Positions 44,039 to 52,840 of a stretch of 64,000 bases of DNA are shown in pieces. Position 1 is the stretch's first letter; each line of letters starts with the position of its first letter. The notes beneath the pieces are model-generated. The model ran no database searches. It had not been told where the DNA came from and saw only the letters and a program-made list of their open reading frames with translations. The stretch spans positions 24,991 to 88,990 of the forward strand of contig JAPPAV010000064.1 in the NCBI GenBank assembly GCA_026705345.1, written 5' to 3'. The position numbers and the translations under genes are program-made. This stretch comes from Gammaproteobacteria bacterium (GTDB lineage Bacteria > Pseudomonadota > Gammaproteobacteria > Pseudomonadales > Azotimanducaceae).

Positions 44039-45340
44039 TCAGCCGGGGTCGGTGATCGCCTCGTAGGCCAATCGCTTGCTCGTGACGCGGACCTCTTTCG
44101 GGCCCGGGACGCCGAACTTCTGGATCATTCCGACCACGATGAGATCCTGCACCGGGTTGATGCCGAACCAGGTGCCGCCGGCGCCGTACCACCAGTACTC
44201 GCCCTTGGCCAGCGGGTGGTCCGACTCGCCGTCCGGTGCGGCCACGATGGCGACATCGATCCCGAAGGTATTGCCGGGATTGCCGATCATCGGATTGATG
44301 AAGTCGATGCCGTCCGGCAGCTGGTTGGTGTGCATGAGCTCGACGGTCTCGGGCTTCAGGATCCGCACCCCTTCGAGTTCGCCGCCGTTCAGCATCATCT
44401 CCGCGAAGCGCGTGTAGTCCATGGCCGTGGACACCAGCCCGCCACCGCCGGAGAACAGTGCCGGTTTCGTGAAGTATTCCCGGGATGGATTGGCTGCCAG
44501 GGCACCGCCGGGGCGCTGCTGGTACATGGTGGCGGTCCGCGGTTCGTCCTCGGGTTTGATCCAGAACCCGGTGTCGTCCATGCCGAGCGGGTCGAAGACG
44601 CGCTCCTTCAAGACCGTATCGAACGGCTTGCCGGCGAGGACTTCGACGAGATAGCCCTGTACGTCGACGGCGACGCTGTAGTGCCAGGCGGAGCCGGGTT
44701 GCTGGCGGAGCGGAATGGCGCCCAGTTTCACGACCATGTCCTTCAAGGTGGAGTTGCGGTCGAGAACGTTGGCCTGCACGTACAACGTGTCGACCTGGGA
44801 GCGGGAGAAGAAGCCGTAGGTCAGTCCGGCGGTATGGCTCACCAGTTCGCGGATGGTCATCGGGTGGTTCGCGTCCTCGACGACGGGTTGCCCGTCGGGA
44901 CCCGGTGCCTTGGCCACCTTGAGATCGGCGAACTCGGGGATGAACTTCGCGACCGGATCGTCGAGGTCGAACCGGCCCTCCTCGTAGAAGGTCATGAGCG
45001 CCACGCCGGCGATCGGTTTGGTCATCGAGTAGATGCGAAAGATCGTGTCCTTGGCCATGGGCACGCTGCTCCCGACGTCCTGCATTCCGAACGTTTCGAA
45101 GTGCGCGATCTTGCCGTGCCGGGCGACAACGGTGACGACGCCGGCCAGTTCGCCCCGGTCGACGAATCCCTGCATCGCGGCGCTCAGCTCGCCCAAGCCC
45201 TCGGCACTCATTCCCACCGCGGCGGGTTCGACGATCGCGAGGTCGCGTTCGCCGGCGGAGGCCCCGATGGATAGCGCGAGACCGACGACCAGCGGGATTG
45301 CGTGCCGGACGAACGTGCAGTTCAGCGAATGCCGATACAT
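44039..45340 (-). CDS. Class C beta-lactamase-fold serine hydrolase (family VIII esterase-like)
   Basis: The start is ATG 45340, after a GGAGGGG ribosome site, opening with a signal peptide (VRHAIPLVVGLALSIGASAG). The 433-residue protein has the S-x-x-K nucleophile in SMTK, a Tyr-Ser-Val in place of the usual Tyr-x-Asn (HYSVAVDVQGYLVE), and GGTWFG near the end. This pattern is more typical of family VIII esterases than of beta-lactamases. It is followed by a type B carboxylesterase, suggesting ester breakdown in the periplasm (inference). Confidence 0.85.
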   Translation of the reverse strand: MYRHSLNCTFVRHAIPLVVGLALSIGASAGERDLAIVEPAAVGMSAEGLGELSAAMQGFVDRGELAGVVTVVARHGKIAHFETFGMQDVGSSVPMAKDTIFRIYSMTKPIAGVALMTFYEEGRFDLDDPVAKFIPEFADLKVAKAPGPDGQPVVEDANHPMTIRELVSHTAGLTYGFFSRSQVDTLYVQANVLDRNSTLKDMVVKLGAIPLRQQPGSAWHYSVAVDVQGYLVEVLAGKPFDTVLKERVFDPLGMDDTGFWIKPEDEPRTATMYQQRPGGALAANPSREYFTKPALFSGGGGLVSTAMDYTRFAEMMLNGGELEGVRILKPETVELMHTNQLPDGIDFINPMIGNPGNTFGIDVAIVAAPDGESDHPLAKGEYWWYGAGGTWFGINPVQDLIVVGMIQKFGVPGPKEVRVTSKRLAYEAITDPG

Positions 45341-45410
45341 GATTCCCCTCCATGTGACGGCACCCGGTGGCGCCGTTGGCTTTGGGACACTGTGCCATAA
45401 TTCGGCGCGC

Positions 45411-45485
45411 GCGGGCGTCGTATAACGGTCATTACCCCAGCTTCCCAAGCTGGAGACGTGGGTTCGACTCCCATCGCCCGCTCCA
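45411..45485 (+). tRNA. tRNA-Gly (anticodon CCC)
   Basis: A full cloverleaf can be drawn: acceptor stem GCGGGCG with CGCCCGC, anticodon arm CCAGC-TTCCCAA-GCTGG with anticodon CCC, T-arm GTGGG-TTCGACT-CCCAT, encoded CCA. It reads GGG codons. It lies just upstream of the HtrA gene and diverges from the esterase operon. tRNA genes are frequent integration sites; I see no att duplicate here. Confidence 0.95.
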
Positions 45486-45509
45486 GTAGCCCTGGTCGAC
45501 TGGAAAGGA

Positions 45510-46886
45510 ATGACAAGCAACCGTCGGGGCGACCCTTGCGGCAGCCCGTCCAGACGTCCGCGAACGCTAGCAGCTCTCGCGGCGATCCTGCTGAGCTCGG
45601 CCGCTCACGCCGCATTGCCGGACGCCGTCGACGGACAACGATTGCCGAGCCTCGCGCCGATGCTGGAACGCACGACGGCGGGTGTCGTGAACGTGGCGAC
45701 CTTCGCCCTGGTGCGCACCTACCACAGCCCCCTGATGCGCGACCCCTTCTTTCGCCGCTTCTTCCAATACCCCGCGCAACCGCGGGAAAGGCGACGGGCG
45801 CAGAGTGCGGGCTCGGGCGTCGTTGTCGATGCAGAGGCGGGCTTCATCGTCACCAACCATCATCTCGTCGACGGTGCCCACGAGATCCACGTCACCCTGT
45901 CCGACGGTCGCGACTATCCCGCAACGCTTGTTGGCGTCGACGCTCCCGTGGACTTGGCGGTACTGCGGATAGACGCCGATGACCTCACCGAATTGGCTTT
46001 CGCCGACTCACAGGACTTGCGGGTCGGGGACTTCGTCATCGCAATCGGCAATCCGTTCGGCTTGCAGCAGACCGTGACGTCGGGAATCGTCAGCGCGCTG
46101 GGCCGAAGCGGACTGATCGAAGGCTACGAGAACTTCATCCAGACAGACGCCTCGATCAATCCCGGCAACTCCGGGGGAGCCCTGGTCGACTTGAACGGCC
46201 GGCTGGTCGGCGTCAACACCGCGATCCTTGCCCCGTCGGGGGGCAACGTCGGCATCGGATTCGCCATACCGAGCGAAATGGTCTCGCACATCATGGCCGA
46301 GATCATCGAACACGGTTTCGTACAGCGGGGCCGGATCGGCATGACCGTGACGGCGTTGAATCCCAAGCTGGCCGATTCGTACGGATTGACGACCACGACG
46401 GGAATGGTGGTGACGGATGTCGTTCCGGGCGGCGCGGCAGACGCCGCCGACATCCGGCCCGGCGACATTCTTGCGCGCATCGATGGCCGGGCCATGCGGC
46501 GTCCGACCGACTACGGCAGCCAGGAAGCCATCACGATGGTCGGGGACGAACTCGAGGTGGAGATCATCCGTGACGATCGGCAGATCCGGCGCACGGTATC
46601 CATCGAGCGGAACTGGTCCGTTGCGGGCGGACGGATCCATCGGCGCCTGCAGGGCACCGTGCTCATGGACGTGTTCCTCGAAAACGTACCGGTTGGGGTC
46701 TACGTGAGCAGCATCGACCGCGACTCGCCGGCTTGGGTGACGGGGTTTCGAGCGGGGGACACGCTACTTGCCATCAACAACAACACAACGCGGCACATCG
46801 GCGAATTGGCGCGTCTTCTCGGCGGCGTGGAACACGCCGTTGTCCGCCTCCGCCGTCAGGACCGCTTTGGCGACATCAGGTTCTGA
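45510..46886 (+). CDS. degP: DegP/HtrA-type periplasmic serine protease
   Basis: This 458-residue protein has a signal peptide (about residues 18-34), a trypsin-like domain and two PDZ domains (about 250-345 and 360-455). The catalytic triad is visible: His118 in TNHH, Asp148 in APVDLAVL, Ser221 in NPGNSGGA. It degrades or refolds envelope proteins. The N-terminal residues (RRGDPCGSPSRR) are encoded by a degenerate REP-like palindrome (45523-45548), so the start or n-region may have been reshaped by the insertion. No operon partner. Confidence 0.9.
   Translation: MTSNRRGDPCGSPSRRPRTLAALAAILLSSAAHAALPDAVDGQRLPSLAPMLERTTAGVVNVATFALVRTYHSPLMRDPFFRRFFQYPAQPRERRRAQSAGSGVVVDAEAGFIVTNHHLVDGAHEIHVTLSDGRDYPATLVGVDAPVDLAVLRIDADDLTELAFADSQDLRVGDFVIAIGNPFGLQQTVTSGIVSALGRSGLIEGYENFIQTDASINPGNSGGALVDLNGRLVGVNTAILAPSGGNVGIGFAIPSEMVSHIMAEIIEHGFVQRGRIGMTVTALNPKLADSYGLTTTTGMVVTDVVPGGAADAADIRPGDILARIDGRAMRRPTDYGSQEAITMVGDELEVEIIRDDRQIRRTVSIERNWSVAGGRIHRRLQGTVLMDVFLENVPVGVYVSSIDRDSPAWVTGFRAGDTLLAINNNTTRHIGELARLLGGVEHAVVRLRRQDRFGDIRF
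45523..45548 (+). repeat. Degenerate REP-like palindrome in degP start region
   Basis: GTCGGGGCGACCCTTGCGG then CAGCCCG: the second REP type with GTAG changed to GTCG and one base pair of the stem broken. It lies within the first 13 codons of the HtrA gene, read as RRGDPCGSP. Confidence 0.65.
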
Positions 46887-46915
46887 CGTCGACCGGGATC
46901 GGTTCTCCCGGGCGG

Positions 46916-47998
46916 TCAGTCGAACATGATGACGTTGCGCGCCACCTCGCCGGTTTCCAGGGCGGCGAGCGCATCGTTGACGTCTTCGAGGCGGATCCGC
47001 CCCGAGATCATCTCGTCGAGGTGGAGCTTGCCCGCCAGGTAGAAGTCCACGAACCGCGGCATATCGACCCGGAACCGGTTGGATCCCATGCTCGACCCCT
47101 GCAGCGTCTTCTCGCGCAGGAACTCGGGGCCGTGGATCTCCACCATGGTGCCGACGGGGATCATGCCGATGACCGTCGCCGTGCCGCCGTTTCGGATCAT
47201 CTTGAACGCCTGCTCGGTGGTCGCCTTCAAGCCGATCGCCTCGAACGAATAGTGCACGCCGCCGCCGGTCATTTCGCGCACCATGCCGATGGGATCCTCT
47301 TGTGCCGCGTTGACGACGTCGGTGGCGCCGAAAGTCCGTGCGAGTTCGAGCTTCGAGGCGACCGTGTCGATAGCGATAATGCGTCCCGCTCCGGCGATTT
47401 CCGCGCCGTTGATGCACGACAGTCCGACGCCCCCGCAGCCGATTACGGCCACGGTGGAACCCGGTTCGATCGCGGCGGTGTGAATCACGGCACCGACACC
47501 CGTCGTGACGCCGCAGCCGATGAGCGCGGCGCGGTCCAAGGGCATGTCGTCGCGGATCTTCGCGAGCGCGTGTTCGTGCACGAGCATCTCTTCCGCAAAC
47601 GACGACAGGTGCAGGAACTGGTTGATCGTCTCGTCACCCGACGCAAGGCGCGGCGGTTCGCCGATGTCGCGTGACAGTTCCGGCTCGCTGCACAGCACCA
47701 TCCGACCCGTCAGGCAATATTCGCAATGCCCGCAGAACGCCGACAGGCAGGTGATGACGTGATCGCCCGGCTTGACGTAGTGCACGTCCGATCCCACCGC
47801 CTCCACCACGCCGGCGGACTCGTGGCCGAGAACCGCAGGTAGCGGGTAGGGATAGGAACCGTTCTGAAAGTGCAGGTCCGAATGGCACACGCCGGCCGCC
47901 GCGGTGCGCACGAGTACTTCCCGCGGCCCGGGGTCGCCTGTGCTTAGGTTTTCGATGTCTAGCGGCTGGTTCACTTCGCGCAGGACTGCGGCCTTCAT
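46916..47998 (-). CDS. Zinc-dependent alcohol dehydrogenase, class III-like
   Basis: This 360-residue enzyme has catalytic-zinc ligands C38 and H59 (CHSDLH and GHE), a structural zinc site C89, C92, C95, C103, and the NAD-binding GCGGVGLS near residue 183. The overall pattern resembles class III and mycothiol/NDMA-type dehydrogenases. It oxidises alcohols or formaldehyde adducts using NAD+. It is monocistronic. Confidence 0.9.
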   Translation of the reverse strand: MKAAVLREVNQPLDIENLSTGDPGPREVLVRTAAAGVCHSDLHFQNGSYPYPLPAVLGHESAGVVEAVGSDVHYVKPGDHVITCLSAFCGHCEYCLTGRMVLCSEPELSRDIGEPPRLASGDETINQFLHLSSFAEEMLVHEHALAKIRDDMPLDRAALIGCGVTTGVGAVIHTAAIEPGSTVAVIGCGGVGLSCINGAEIAGAGRIIAIDTVASKLELARTFGATDVVNAAQEDPIGMVREMTGGGVHYSFEAIGLKATTEQAFKMIRNGGTATVIGMIPVGTMVEIHGPEFLREKTLQGSSMGSNRFRVDMPRFVDFYLAGKLHLDEMISGRIRLEDVNDALAALETGEVARNVIMFD

Positions 47999-48122
47999 GG
48001 AAACCTCCTCGTTGCGCCCCCGAAGACGGTTGAGTGTACAGTCCCGCTACGGCACCGACTATGTCGGTCAGCGTCCCTTCGCGAGCCTTCCGTTTCCCTT
48101 GCGTTCACCCCCGTGGAGTGAC

Positions 48123-49097
48123 ATGGTTCCACGCGTTCGGATCGATCAGTTGTCTAAATTGCGAGTCAGTCCAACGTTCGGCGGTATGTTCGTCGCTGCG
48201 GCGCTGGTGGCAGTTTCCCCTGTTGCCTACGAGGGCGACATCCACCAGGAGCTGACCTTCATAGCGGCGCGGCAATACAACCAATGCGCGGAGGACACGC
48301 ATCTCGCGACGCTGACGCCGCTGGAAGTGCGCTACATCGCCATCGCCAACGCGAACCAGGCGGATGCGGCGTGGTGGCGGCGCATGTTCCGGTGGAACTA
48401 CTACGACCGGGGCGACCAGTCCTCGACGAAGTTCCTGTGGCTCTTCGACACCCGGATGCACAACCACTATCGGAACACGTTGCGGCGTCTGGAGGAGGCG
48501 CGCGACCTAAGTCGCCGCTTCACGAACCTTGGTCGCATCATCAACTACGTGCAGGACGCGACCACACCGGTGCACGTCGTGCCTGTCTACACGGCACGGT
48601 GGTGGCGGTTCAGCGTGGCGGACCGGTTCAACGGGTTTCCGGTGGACGCCGAAGGCGTCACCGCGGCGCTCGGCGAGGACTGCTCCGCGATCCGCAGCAC
48701 GGACGTCGGATTCGAGAACCTTCTCGTCACGACCGCCGAACGCACGATCAACTCCGTGACCGAGTCCATTCCCGGCTTGCCGGTGAGCTGGGAGGCGTTC
48801 TGGGAACTGAGCGACGATCCGGAGGACTTCGGGCACTACGGCAACGCCGGCAACAATTTCGGCCGCGAAGCGCGTTTCCGTTGCGACCGTCCGGAGGATG
48901 GCCGACGGAAGAACTGCGTGCTCGTTCAAAACGATCCGCTGTACCGCGAGTACGCCCAGGCCCGCCATGTCGATGCGGTGCACGCGACGATCACCGCGAT
49001 GGCGATGATGCAGGAGCGCGTCCACGGTGCCGCGGCCGCATCCTCCGGAACAGCCTCGGCAACGCGTCCTTCGATCCGCACCTTCGCCTTGCGCTAA
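48123..49097 (+). CDS. Zinc-dependent phospholipase C / S1-P1 nuclease-like protein
   Basis: This 324-residue protein has a hydrophobic N-terminal segment (about residues 20-35) suggesting export. HQELTFIAA (residues 41-49) and YVQDATTPVHVVP (142-154, with D145 and H151) resemble the His/Asp metal-binding motifs of the phospholipase C and P1 nuclease fold, whose helical domain binds three zinc ions. The assignment rests on these two motifs only. ATG 48123 is the first suitable start. The monooxygenase gene follows after 3 bp. Confidence 0.5.
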   Translation: MVPRVRIDQLSKLRVSPTFGGMFVAAALVAVSPVAYEGDIHQELTFIAARQYNQCAEDTHLATLTPLEVRYIAIANANQADAAWWRRMFRWNYYDRGDQSSTKFLWLFDTRMHNHYRNTLRRLEEARDLSRRFTNLGRIINYVQDATTPVHVVPVYTARWWRFSVADRFNGFPVDAEGVTAALGEDCSAIRSTDVGFENLLVTTAERTINSVTESIPGLPVSWEAFWELSDDPEDFGHYGNAGNNFGREARFRCDRPEDGRRKNCVLVQNDPLYREYAQARHVDAVHATITAMAMMQERVHGAAAASSGTASATRPSIRTFALR

Positions 49098-49100
49098 CCG

Positions 49101-50033
49101 ATGCATCTCGGTCTGACGCCTTGGCGGATATCGGGCCAAGTCGATGCCCATGCGCTGGCCCGTCAGGCCGCGTTGGCCGAGGAGTGGGGTTACGAGTCCT
49201 TTTGGCTGCCTGAGAGCCATTTCGCCGGTGATGCCGCGGTCCCCGACCCGCTGATGCTCTTGGCGGCGGTCTCTGCCTGTACGCGGACGATTCGTCTCGC
49301 GACGACGTCGTACCTCCTGCCGCTGCGGCATCCCCTTCAGGCCGCCGAACAGGTCGCCGTTCTTGATCGTCTCTCGGGTGGACGGGTCATCCTGGGTGTC
49401 GGGCGGGGCTATCAGCCGAAAATGTTCGACGCCTTCGAGGTGTCGAGAAAGGACAAGCGACGCCTCTTCGAGACGTGTCTGGCCACCATGCAGCGTGCCT
49501 GGAAGGGTGAGCCGGTGGGTGACGAGCCGGGGGGCGTGCGGCTCTCGCCTTTGCCGGTTCAGGAGCCCCATCCGCCCGTTTGGGTTGCCGCGTTCGGGCC
49601 GAAGGCGCTCGCCCAGGCGGGGCGGTTGGGCTTGCCGTATCTCGCCTCGCCCATGGAACCCTTGGGGAGGCTGCGCGAGAACTTCGAGCGCCATGGCCAG
49701 GCGTGCGACGCGGCCGGCGTGGCGCGGCCGGTGGAAGTCCCGATCATGCGAACCTTGTTCGTATCCGAGGAACGTCGACTCGTCGACCAGGTCCGGGATC
49801 AACTGGGTATTGCGGCGCGTCAAATGGCGGCAGGTGGACGCCCCGGGGTGTCACTCGAAGCGGATGATTGGGCAATCGTCGGGGATCCGGCGACGGTCTC
49901 GGACAAGGTTGCGGCCTACGTGGAGATCCTCGGCATGACCCACTTGGTGGTCACGAGACTGCGCATCGGCCGGCTGGCAGCGGCGGTGCTGGAACGCTCG
50001 GTTCGCACCGCCGCCGAGCTGTTTTCTCAGTAG
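49101..50033 (+). CDS. Luciferase-like (LLM class) flavin monooxygenase
   Basis: This 310-residue TIM-barrel enzyme fits the bacterial luciferase-like family: WGYESFWLPESHFAGD near residue 29, RTIRLATTSYLLPLRHPLQAAEQVAVLD (about 67-94), then RVILGVGRGYQP. These bind FMN or F420. It is coupled to the phospholipase-like gene (3-bp gap). Convergent overlap of 7 bp with yhhQ. Substrate unknown. Confidence 0.88.
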   Translation: MHLGLTPWRISGQVDAHALARQAALAEEWGYESFWLPESHFAGDAAVPDPLMLLAAVSACTRTIRLATTSYLLPLRHPLQAAEQVAVLDRLSGGRVILGVGRGYQPKMFDAFEVSRKDKRRLFETCLATMQRAWKGEPVGDEPGGVRLSPLPVQEPHPPVWVAAFGPKALAQAGRLGLPYLASPMEPLGRLRENFERHGQACDAAGVARPVEVPIMRTLFVSEERRLVDQVRDQLGIAARQMAAGGRPGVSLEADDWAIVGDPATVSDKVAAYVEILGMTHLVVTRLRIGRLAAAVLERSVRTAAELFSQ

Positions 50034-50818
50034 CGCGCGTCGCTTGCCGCGACCACGGGGTCGTCGCCGGGGCCGATTTCCTCGTTCCTGGCGATGCCTA
50101 GGAAGGGTCGCAGCCGACCCACGAGAAGGTAGATCGGACCCGTGTCGACCACGGCAACGATCACCTTGAACGCATAGCCCGAGGCGATGAACGTGAACAA
50201 CTGCGGCCATAGCGGTTCGGAGTCGACGATGGGCAACGCATTGGCGTAGAAGTGCGTTATCAGGATCACGGCGGTGGTGTCGACGAGTTGACTCACCAGC
50301 GTCGATCCGTTGTTTCTGAGCCAAAGATGACGGCCACCGGTCAGCCACTTCCAGAAATGGAACAACTGCACGTCGCACCATTGCGCGACGAGGTAGGCGA
50401 TCATGGACGCGGTCACCGCGCCGAAGGCCAGTGTGCGAACCTCGAAGAACACGGGAACCCGGCCGGCCTCGTCGGGGACGAGTTCGCCGGTCGCCGGGTC
50501 GAGTGCCTCGAACCCCGGGAGTGTGCCCCCAAGCCACAGCACGAACATCACCCAGACGTTGAGCAGCAGGCCCACGAAAACGACCTCCGTGGCTCGCCTG
50601 CGCCCGTAGAGTTCGCTGATGAGGTCGGTGCAGATGAACGTGATCGGATAGGGCAGGACGCCGACCGCGACCACCATCGGGATTTCCAGCCCGAATACGG
50701 TGAACGAAAGGTCGATGAACCGGCTGATGCCGAGAATGTTCAACATCGCGAGGGTGCCGAGGAATATGCCGGCCAGTACCAGGAATACCCGCTGCCGCCG
50801 CCGCCTGAAGTCCGCCAT
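50027..50818 (-). CDS. yhhQ: Queuosine precursor transporter (VUT/YhhQ family)
   Basis: This 263-residue membrane protein has about six helices and the family signature PYPITFICTDLISELYGRRRA (about residues 56-76), plus the later NNGSTLVSQLVDTTAVI. YhhQ imports preQ0/preQ1 for tRNA queuosine. It lies downstream of the PTPS-SDR pair on the same strand (97-bp gap), which fits a pterin/deazapurine theme but does not prove cotranscription. Confidence 0.88.
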   Translation of the reverse strand: MADFRRRRQRVFLVLAGIFLGTLAMLNILGISRFIDLSFTVFGLEIPMVVAVGVLPYPITFICTDLISELYGRRRATEVVFVGLLLNVWVMFVLWLGGTLPGFEALDPATGELVPDEAGRVPVFFEVRTLAFGAVTASMIAYLVAQWCDVQLFHFWKWLTGGRHLWLRNNGSTLVSQLVDTTAVILITHFYANALPIVDSEPLWPQLFTFIASGYAFKVIVAVVDTGPIYLLVGRLRPFLGIARNEEIGPGDDPVVAASDARY

Positions 50819-50915
50819 GCCGCCTATTCCCCTCTACCGCGGCAATGGGCTTTCGCTCGAGTCGAATGTCGATGCCGTATTGTCGTCATCACTCGACGGA
50901 CCCAAGGTGCCACCG

Positions 50916-51611
50916 CTACCTCTCTATCTGGCCAAGGTTCGCGTGGATGACGCTGCCGTTGATGACGGGCGTCGCGGCGGCCCAGAACAGGGCGCCGGCG
51001 ATTTCGCCGGGATCGATCAATCGGTTGAAGGCCGACATGCCGCGTACCGCGTCCATCGCCTCGGGCGGGACGTGGGCGCGCAGCATCTCGGTATCCGTGA
51101 AGCCGGGGCAGATGCACGCGGTGTGGATGCCGGTGCCCGCGAGATCCTGGCATAGCGCACGCATCATGCCGACCTGGGCATGTTTGGTGAGTACGTAGGA
51201 GTAGCTGCCCGGCACCGCTTTCTCGGCCAACGTGGAGGCGACGAAAAGGACGCACGAACCAGCGCCCATGGCGGGAATGGCGAGCCGGTTTAGGGAGTTG
51301 ATGCCGACCACGTTGACTTCAAGGACCGCCCGGAGGTCGTCGCTCGGCGTGTCGTCGGCGGTATCGTTCGAGAGGCGCGAGGCGTTGTGTATCAGCACGG
51401 TCTCGCTAGCCGCCTCGAGGTGCGCGGAGAGTTGGGGAGCGAGTGCGTCCGGGAATCGAGGGTCGGACAGGTCGCAACGCAGATCGACGATCCCGGCCAG
51501 GGGACAGCGACGCCTGGAGAGATTCACCACCCGGTAGCCGGCGTCGAGGAAGCGCTTGGCGGTCGCGAGGCCGATTCCCGCGCTCGATCCCGAGACGATG
51601 GCTAGCTTCAA
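50916..51611 (-). CDS. Short-chain dehydrogenase/reductase
   Basis: The start is TTG 51611, overlapping the stop of the PTPS gene (TTGA), which fixes it in place of a longer open frame. The 231-residue protein (LKLAIVSGSSAGIGLATA) has the Rossmann GSSAGIG and the catalytic Tyr-x3-Lys in SYVLTKHA. Its coupling to a PTPS-like enzyme and its general look suggest a pterin reductase such as sepiapterin reductase; this is context inference, as many SDRs share the motifs. Confidence 0.82.
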   Translation of the reverse strand: MKLAIVSGSSAGIGLATAKRFLDAGYRVVNLSRRRCPLAGIVDLRCDLSDPRFPDALAPQLSAHLEAASETVLIHNASRLSNDTADDTPSDDLRAVLEVNVVGINSLNRLAIPAMGAGSCVLFVASTLAEKAVPGSYSYVLTKHAQVGMMRALCQDLAGTGIHTACICPGFTDTEMLRAHVPPEAMDAVRGMSAFNRLIDPGEIAGALFWAAATPVINGSVIHANLGQIER

Positions 51612-52141
51612 GGTCCCGTCCCCGTGACGGCGGGGTCGGCGTCGGCGAACCAGGTCGTCTCGGCCCACTGTCCGGGCCCGGACGACAGTCGTATGGTGAG
51701 CGTCTCGACGGATAGCGCCGCAAAGCTCTCATCGCCGGTCACCTTGGCGGTGAACCAATGTGCCAGTTCCTCGACGGTAACGTTCCGGATCGGCAGGAGC
51801 TTGACGTCGCGCGGCGGGAATCGGAGCGTCTCGTTGTCGAACTCGACGACGACTTCCTCCGGGCTTTCTTCGATCTCGAGGTGGGGCGACTGCGACGCGA
51901 CGAGCACGGTTTCGTCGAGGGAGTCGCAGAGCGCCCGTAGTCGCGTTTTCAGTACCGTGTAGTCAAAACAGAGGCCGTTGGCGTCGATTGGCCCGCTGGC
52001 ACTCGCCTCGACGAAGAAATTATGTCCATGCAGGTTCTCGCGCTCGTTCGCCGAGAAGATCGTGAAGTGCGCAGCCGAGAAGTGCATGTCCTCCTTGGCG
52101 AGTTGGATGGAGGCGCGGCGCGTTTGCTCGGCTGCGGCCAC
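51608..52141 (-). CDS. 6-pyruvoyltetrahydropterin synthase/QueD-like protein
   Basis: This 177-residue protein (GTG start) has the zinc histidines H25, H38 and H40 (FSAAHF, LHGHNF). The catalytic cysteine that precedes the HGH motif in QueD and PTPS-I/II is absent; the segment reads ANERENLHGHN with Glu35 nearby, as in the PTPS-III type that makes 6-hydroxymethyl-dihydropterin. It sits between a HAD gene (touching) and an SDR (overlapping). Function may be pterin, folate or deazapurine related. Confidence 0.78.
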   Translation of the reverse strand: MAAAEQTRRASIQLAKEDMHFSAAHFTIFSANERENLHGHNFFVEASASGPIDANGLCFDYTVLKTRLRALCDSLDETVLVASQSPHLEIEESPEEVVVEFDNETLRFPPRDVKLLPIRNVTVEELAHWFTAKVTGDESFAALSVETLTIRLSSGPGQWAETTWFADADPAVTGTGP

Positions 52142-52837
52142 CTAGCTTCCCTCGGCTTGTGTGCCGACGAACCCGTCGGCGAACGCTGCGAGTGATTCGA
52201 ACGTCCAGGTTGGGCTCGCGCGGACTCGCCGGGCGGCGTTGTTGTCGCGTTGAATCCACACCGTGTCGAGGCCGAGCGACGACGCTGGCGCGATGTCGTG
52301 GTAGAGGCTTTGGGCGACGTGCAGAACCCGATCACCGTCGAGAGCTTGCCGGGCCGCGTCGAACATCCGAGGGTCGGGTTTGTACGCACCGACATCCTCG
52401 GCGGTGATTACGTGCTTGAACTCGACCCCGAGCTTGACGGCGGTTCTTTCGAAGATCGCGTTGTCGACGTTGGAGATGATCGCCAGGTCCACGCTTTCGC
52501 CCAGCCGTGCCAGGGCTTCGACGGTGTCCGGAAACGGTTCCCAGTCCCCGGCGCTGGCCGCGAACGCATCGAGCATCGCGTCGGCGGGTGAAAAGGCCAA
52601 CCGGTCACCGAGCCGACGCAGAACTTCGCGCAGCACGTCGGCGTAGGCCACTCCGTCCTTTTGCACCACCGGTTCGGTCTCCGCGAAGAACTCAAGCAGG
52701 AAGTCGTCGATGACGTGGGCGTCGCGTTCGAGCAACAACGGCTGCAGGAAACCGACGATACCGGCGCCCCAGTCGATGAGCGTCCCATAGCAATCGAACG
52801 TGAGGACGTCGTAGTCGCCCGCGTCTGGATCGGCCAT
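52142..52837 (-). CDS. HAD-family hydrolase, haloacid-dehalogenase type II-like
   Basis: This 231-residue protein opens with the nucleophile motif FDCYGTLIDWG (first Asp at residue 15), has IISNVDN in the middle (Ser/Asn motif II), the motif III lysine in YKPDPRMF and a late acidic SLYHDI. Such enzymes remove halogen or phosphate. It follows the CULT gene by 3 bp and abuts the PTPS gene, so in this operon a phosphatase acting on a nucleotide-like or pterin phosphate is plausible (inference). Confidence 0.85.
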   Translation of the reverse strand: MADPDAGDYDVLTFDCYGTLIDWGAGIVGFLQPLLLERDAHVIDDFLLEFFAETEPVVQKDGVAYADVLREVLRRLGDRLAFSPADAMLDAFAASAGDWEPFPDTVEALARLGESVDLAIISNVDNAIFERTAVKLGVEFKHVITAEDVGAYKPDPRMFDAARQALDGDRVLHVAQSLYHDIAPASSLGLDTVWIQRDNNAARRVRASPTWTFESLAAFADGFVGTQAEGS

Positions 52838-52840
52838 CGC

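Noticed and set aside
44037..45398. A longer minus-strand frame joining the carboxylesterase to the region upstream of it
   Set aside because: The part before ATG 44036 is out of frame with the real beta-lactamase-type gene, which has SxxK, a signal peptide and a strong ribosome site.
50819..50915. preQ1 riboswitch in front of yhhQ
   Set aside because: I could not draw the small H-type pseudoknot with an A-rich tail before the yhhQ start; the stretch is short and GC-rich.
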